From CAZOHN01 sp964579325 (GTDB lineage Bacteria; Pseudomonadota; Alphaproteobacteria; Rhodobacterales; Rhodobacteraceae): a DNA stretch of 5,799 nt. The first letter of the stretch is position 1. Each line of letters starts with the position of its first letter. Below, piece after piece: positions 5,780 to 5,799 of this stretch. Below the pieces are notes generated by a model. That model was not told the origin of the DNA and did not search any database. It saw nothing but the letters and a program-made list of their open reading frames with translations. The position numbers and the translations under genes were made by a program. The stretch is taken from the NCBI GenBank assembly GCA_964579325.1, contig CAZOHN010000222.1:1-5799 (forward strand), in the 5' to 3' direction.

Positions 5780-5799
5780 TCCGATTTTCGGCCGCTTCC

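Noticed and set aside
5781..5791. Inverted repeat CCGA-TTT-TCGG near the right edge.
   Set aside because: A 4-bp stem with no poly-U tail; it may simply be coding sequence of a gene beyond the window.

Overview
The window looks like a piece of a high-GC alphaproteobacterial chromosome, most likely from the Rhodobacterales (Rhodobacter/Paracoccus/Roseobacter relatives). Three things point there: the overlapping hisS-hisZ-hisG cluster with a short-form HisG, the proximity of metK and trmB on one strand, and a SAM/SAH-type riboswitch in front of metK, a class known essentially from this order. No mobile element, CRISPR array, rRNA or tRNA gene is visible.

Layout. Positions 2-3013 (+) hold a tightly packed histidine cluster: the 3' two-thirds or more of hisS (histidyl-tRNA synthetase, cut by the left edge), hisZ (a HisS paralogue that serves as the regulatory subunit of ATP phosphoribosyltransferase) and hisG (its short catalytic subunit). 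The genes overlap by 8 bp and 4 bp, so they are probably co-transcribed and translationally coupled. Positions 3014-3111 are a non-coding convergent junction. It carries a perfect 24-bp palindrome, probably the terminator of trmB. Positions 3112-3825 (-) are trmB (tRNA m7G46 methyltransferase). Positions 3873-4493 (+) encode a 206-residue protein resembling the DAPG hydrolase (PhlG) fold family; it is divergent from trmB and convergent with metK. Positions 4523-5689 (-) are metK (SAM synthetase), preceded on its own strand by a SAM/SAH riboswitch (about 5698-5741) and a candidate promoter (5751-5779).

How the genes relate. HisZ and HisG form the first enzyme of histidine synthesis, and HisS uses the product, histidine, to charge tRNA. 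MetK makes SAM, TrmB consumes it, and the metK leader appears to sense SAM/SAH and hide the metK ribosome binding site. The PhlG-like gene is the accessory element; its substrate cannot be inferred.

The points most worth a second look are the metK riboswitch, a sharply bounded lower-GC patch inside hisS (about 395-601) that suggests intragenic recombination, the PhlG-like putative metal hydrolase lodged between trmB and metK, and the 24-bp palindrome. I see no clear evidence of a wholly new system here.
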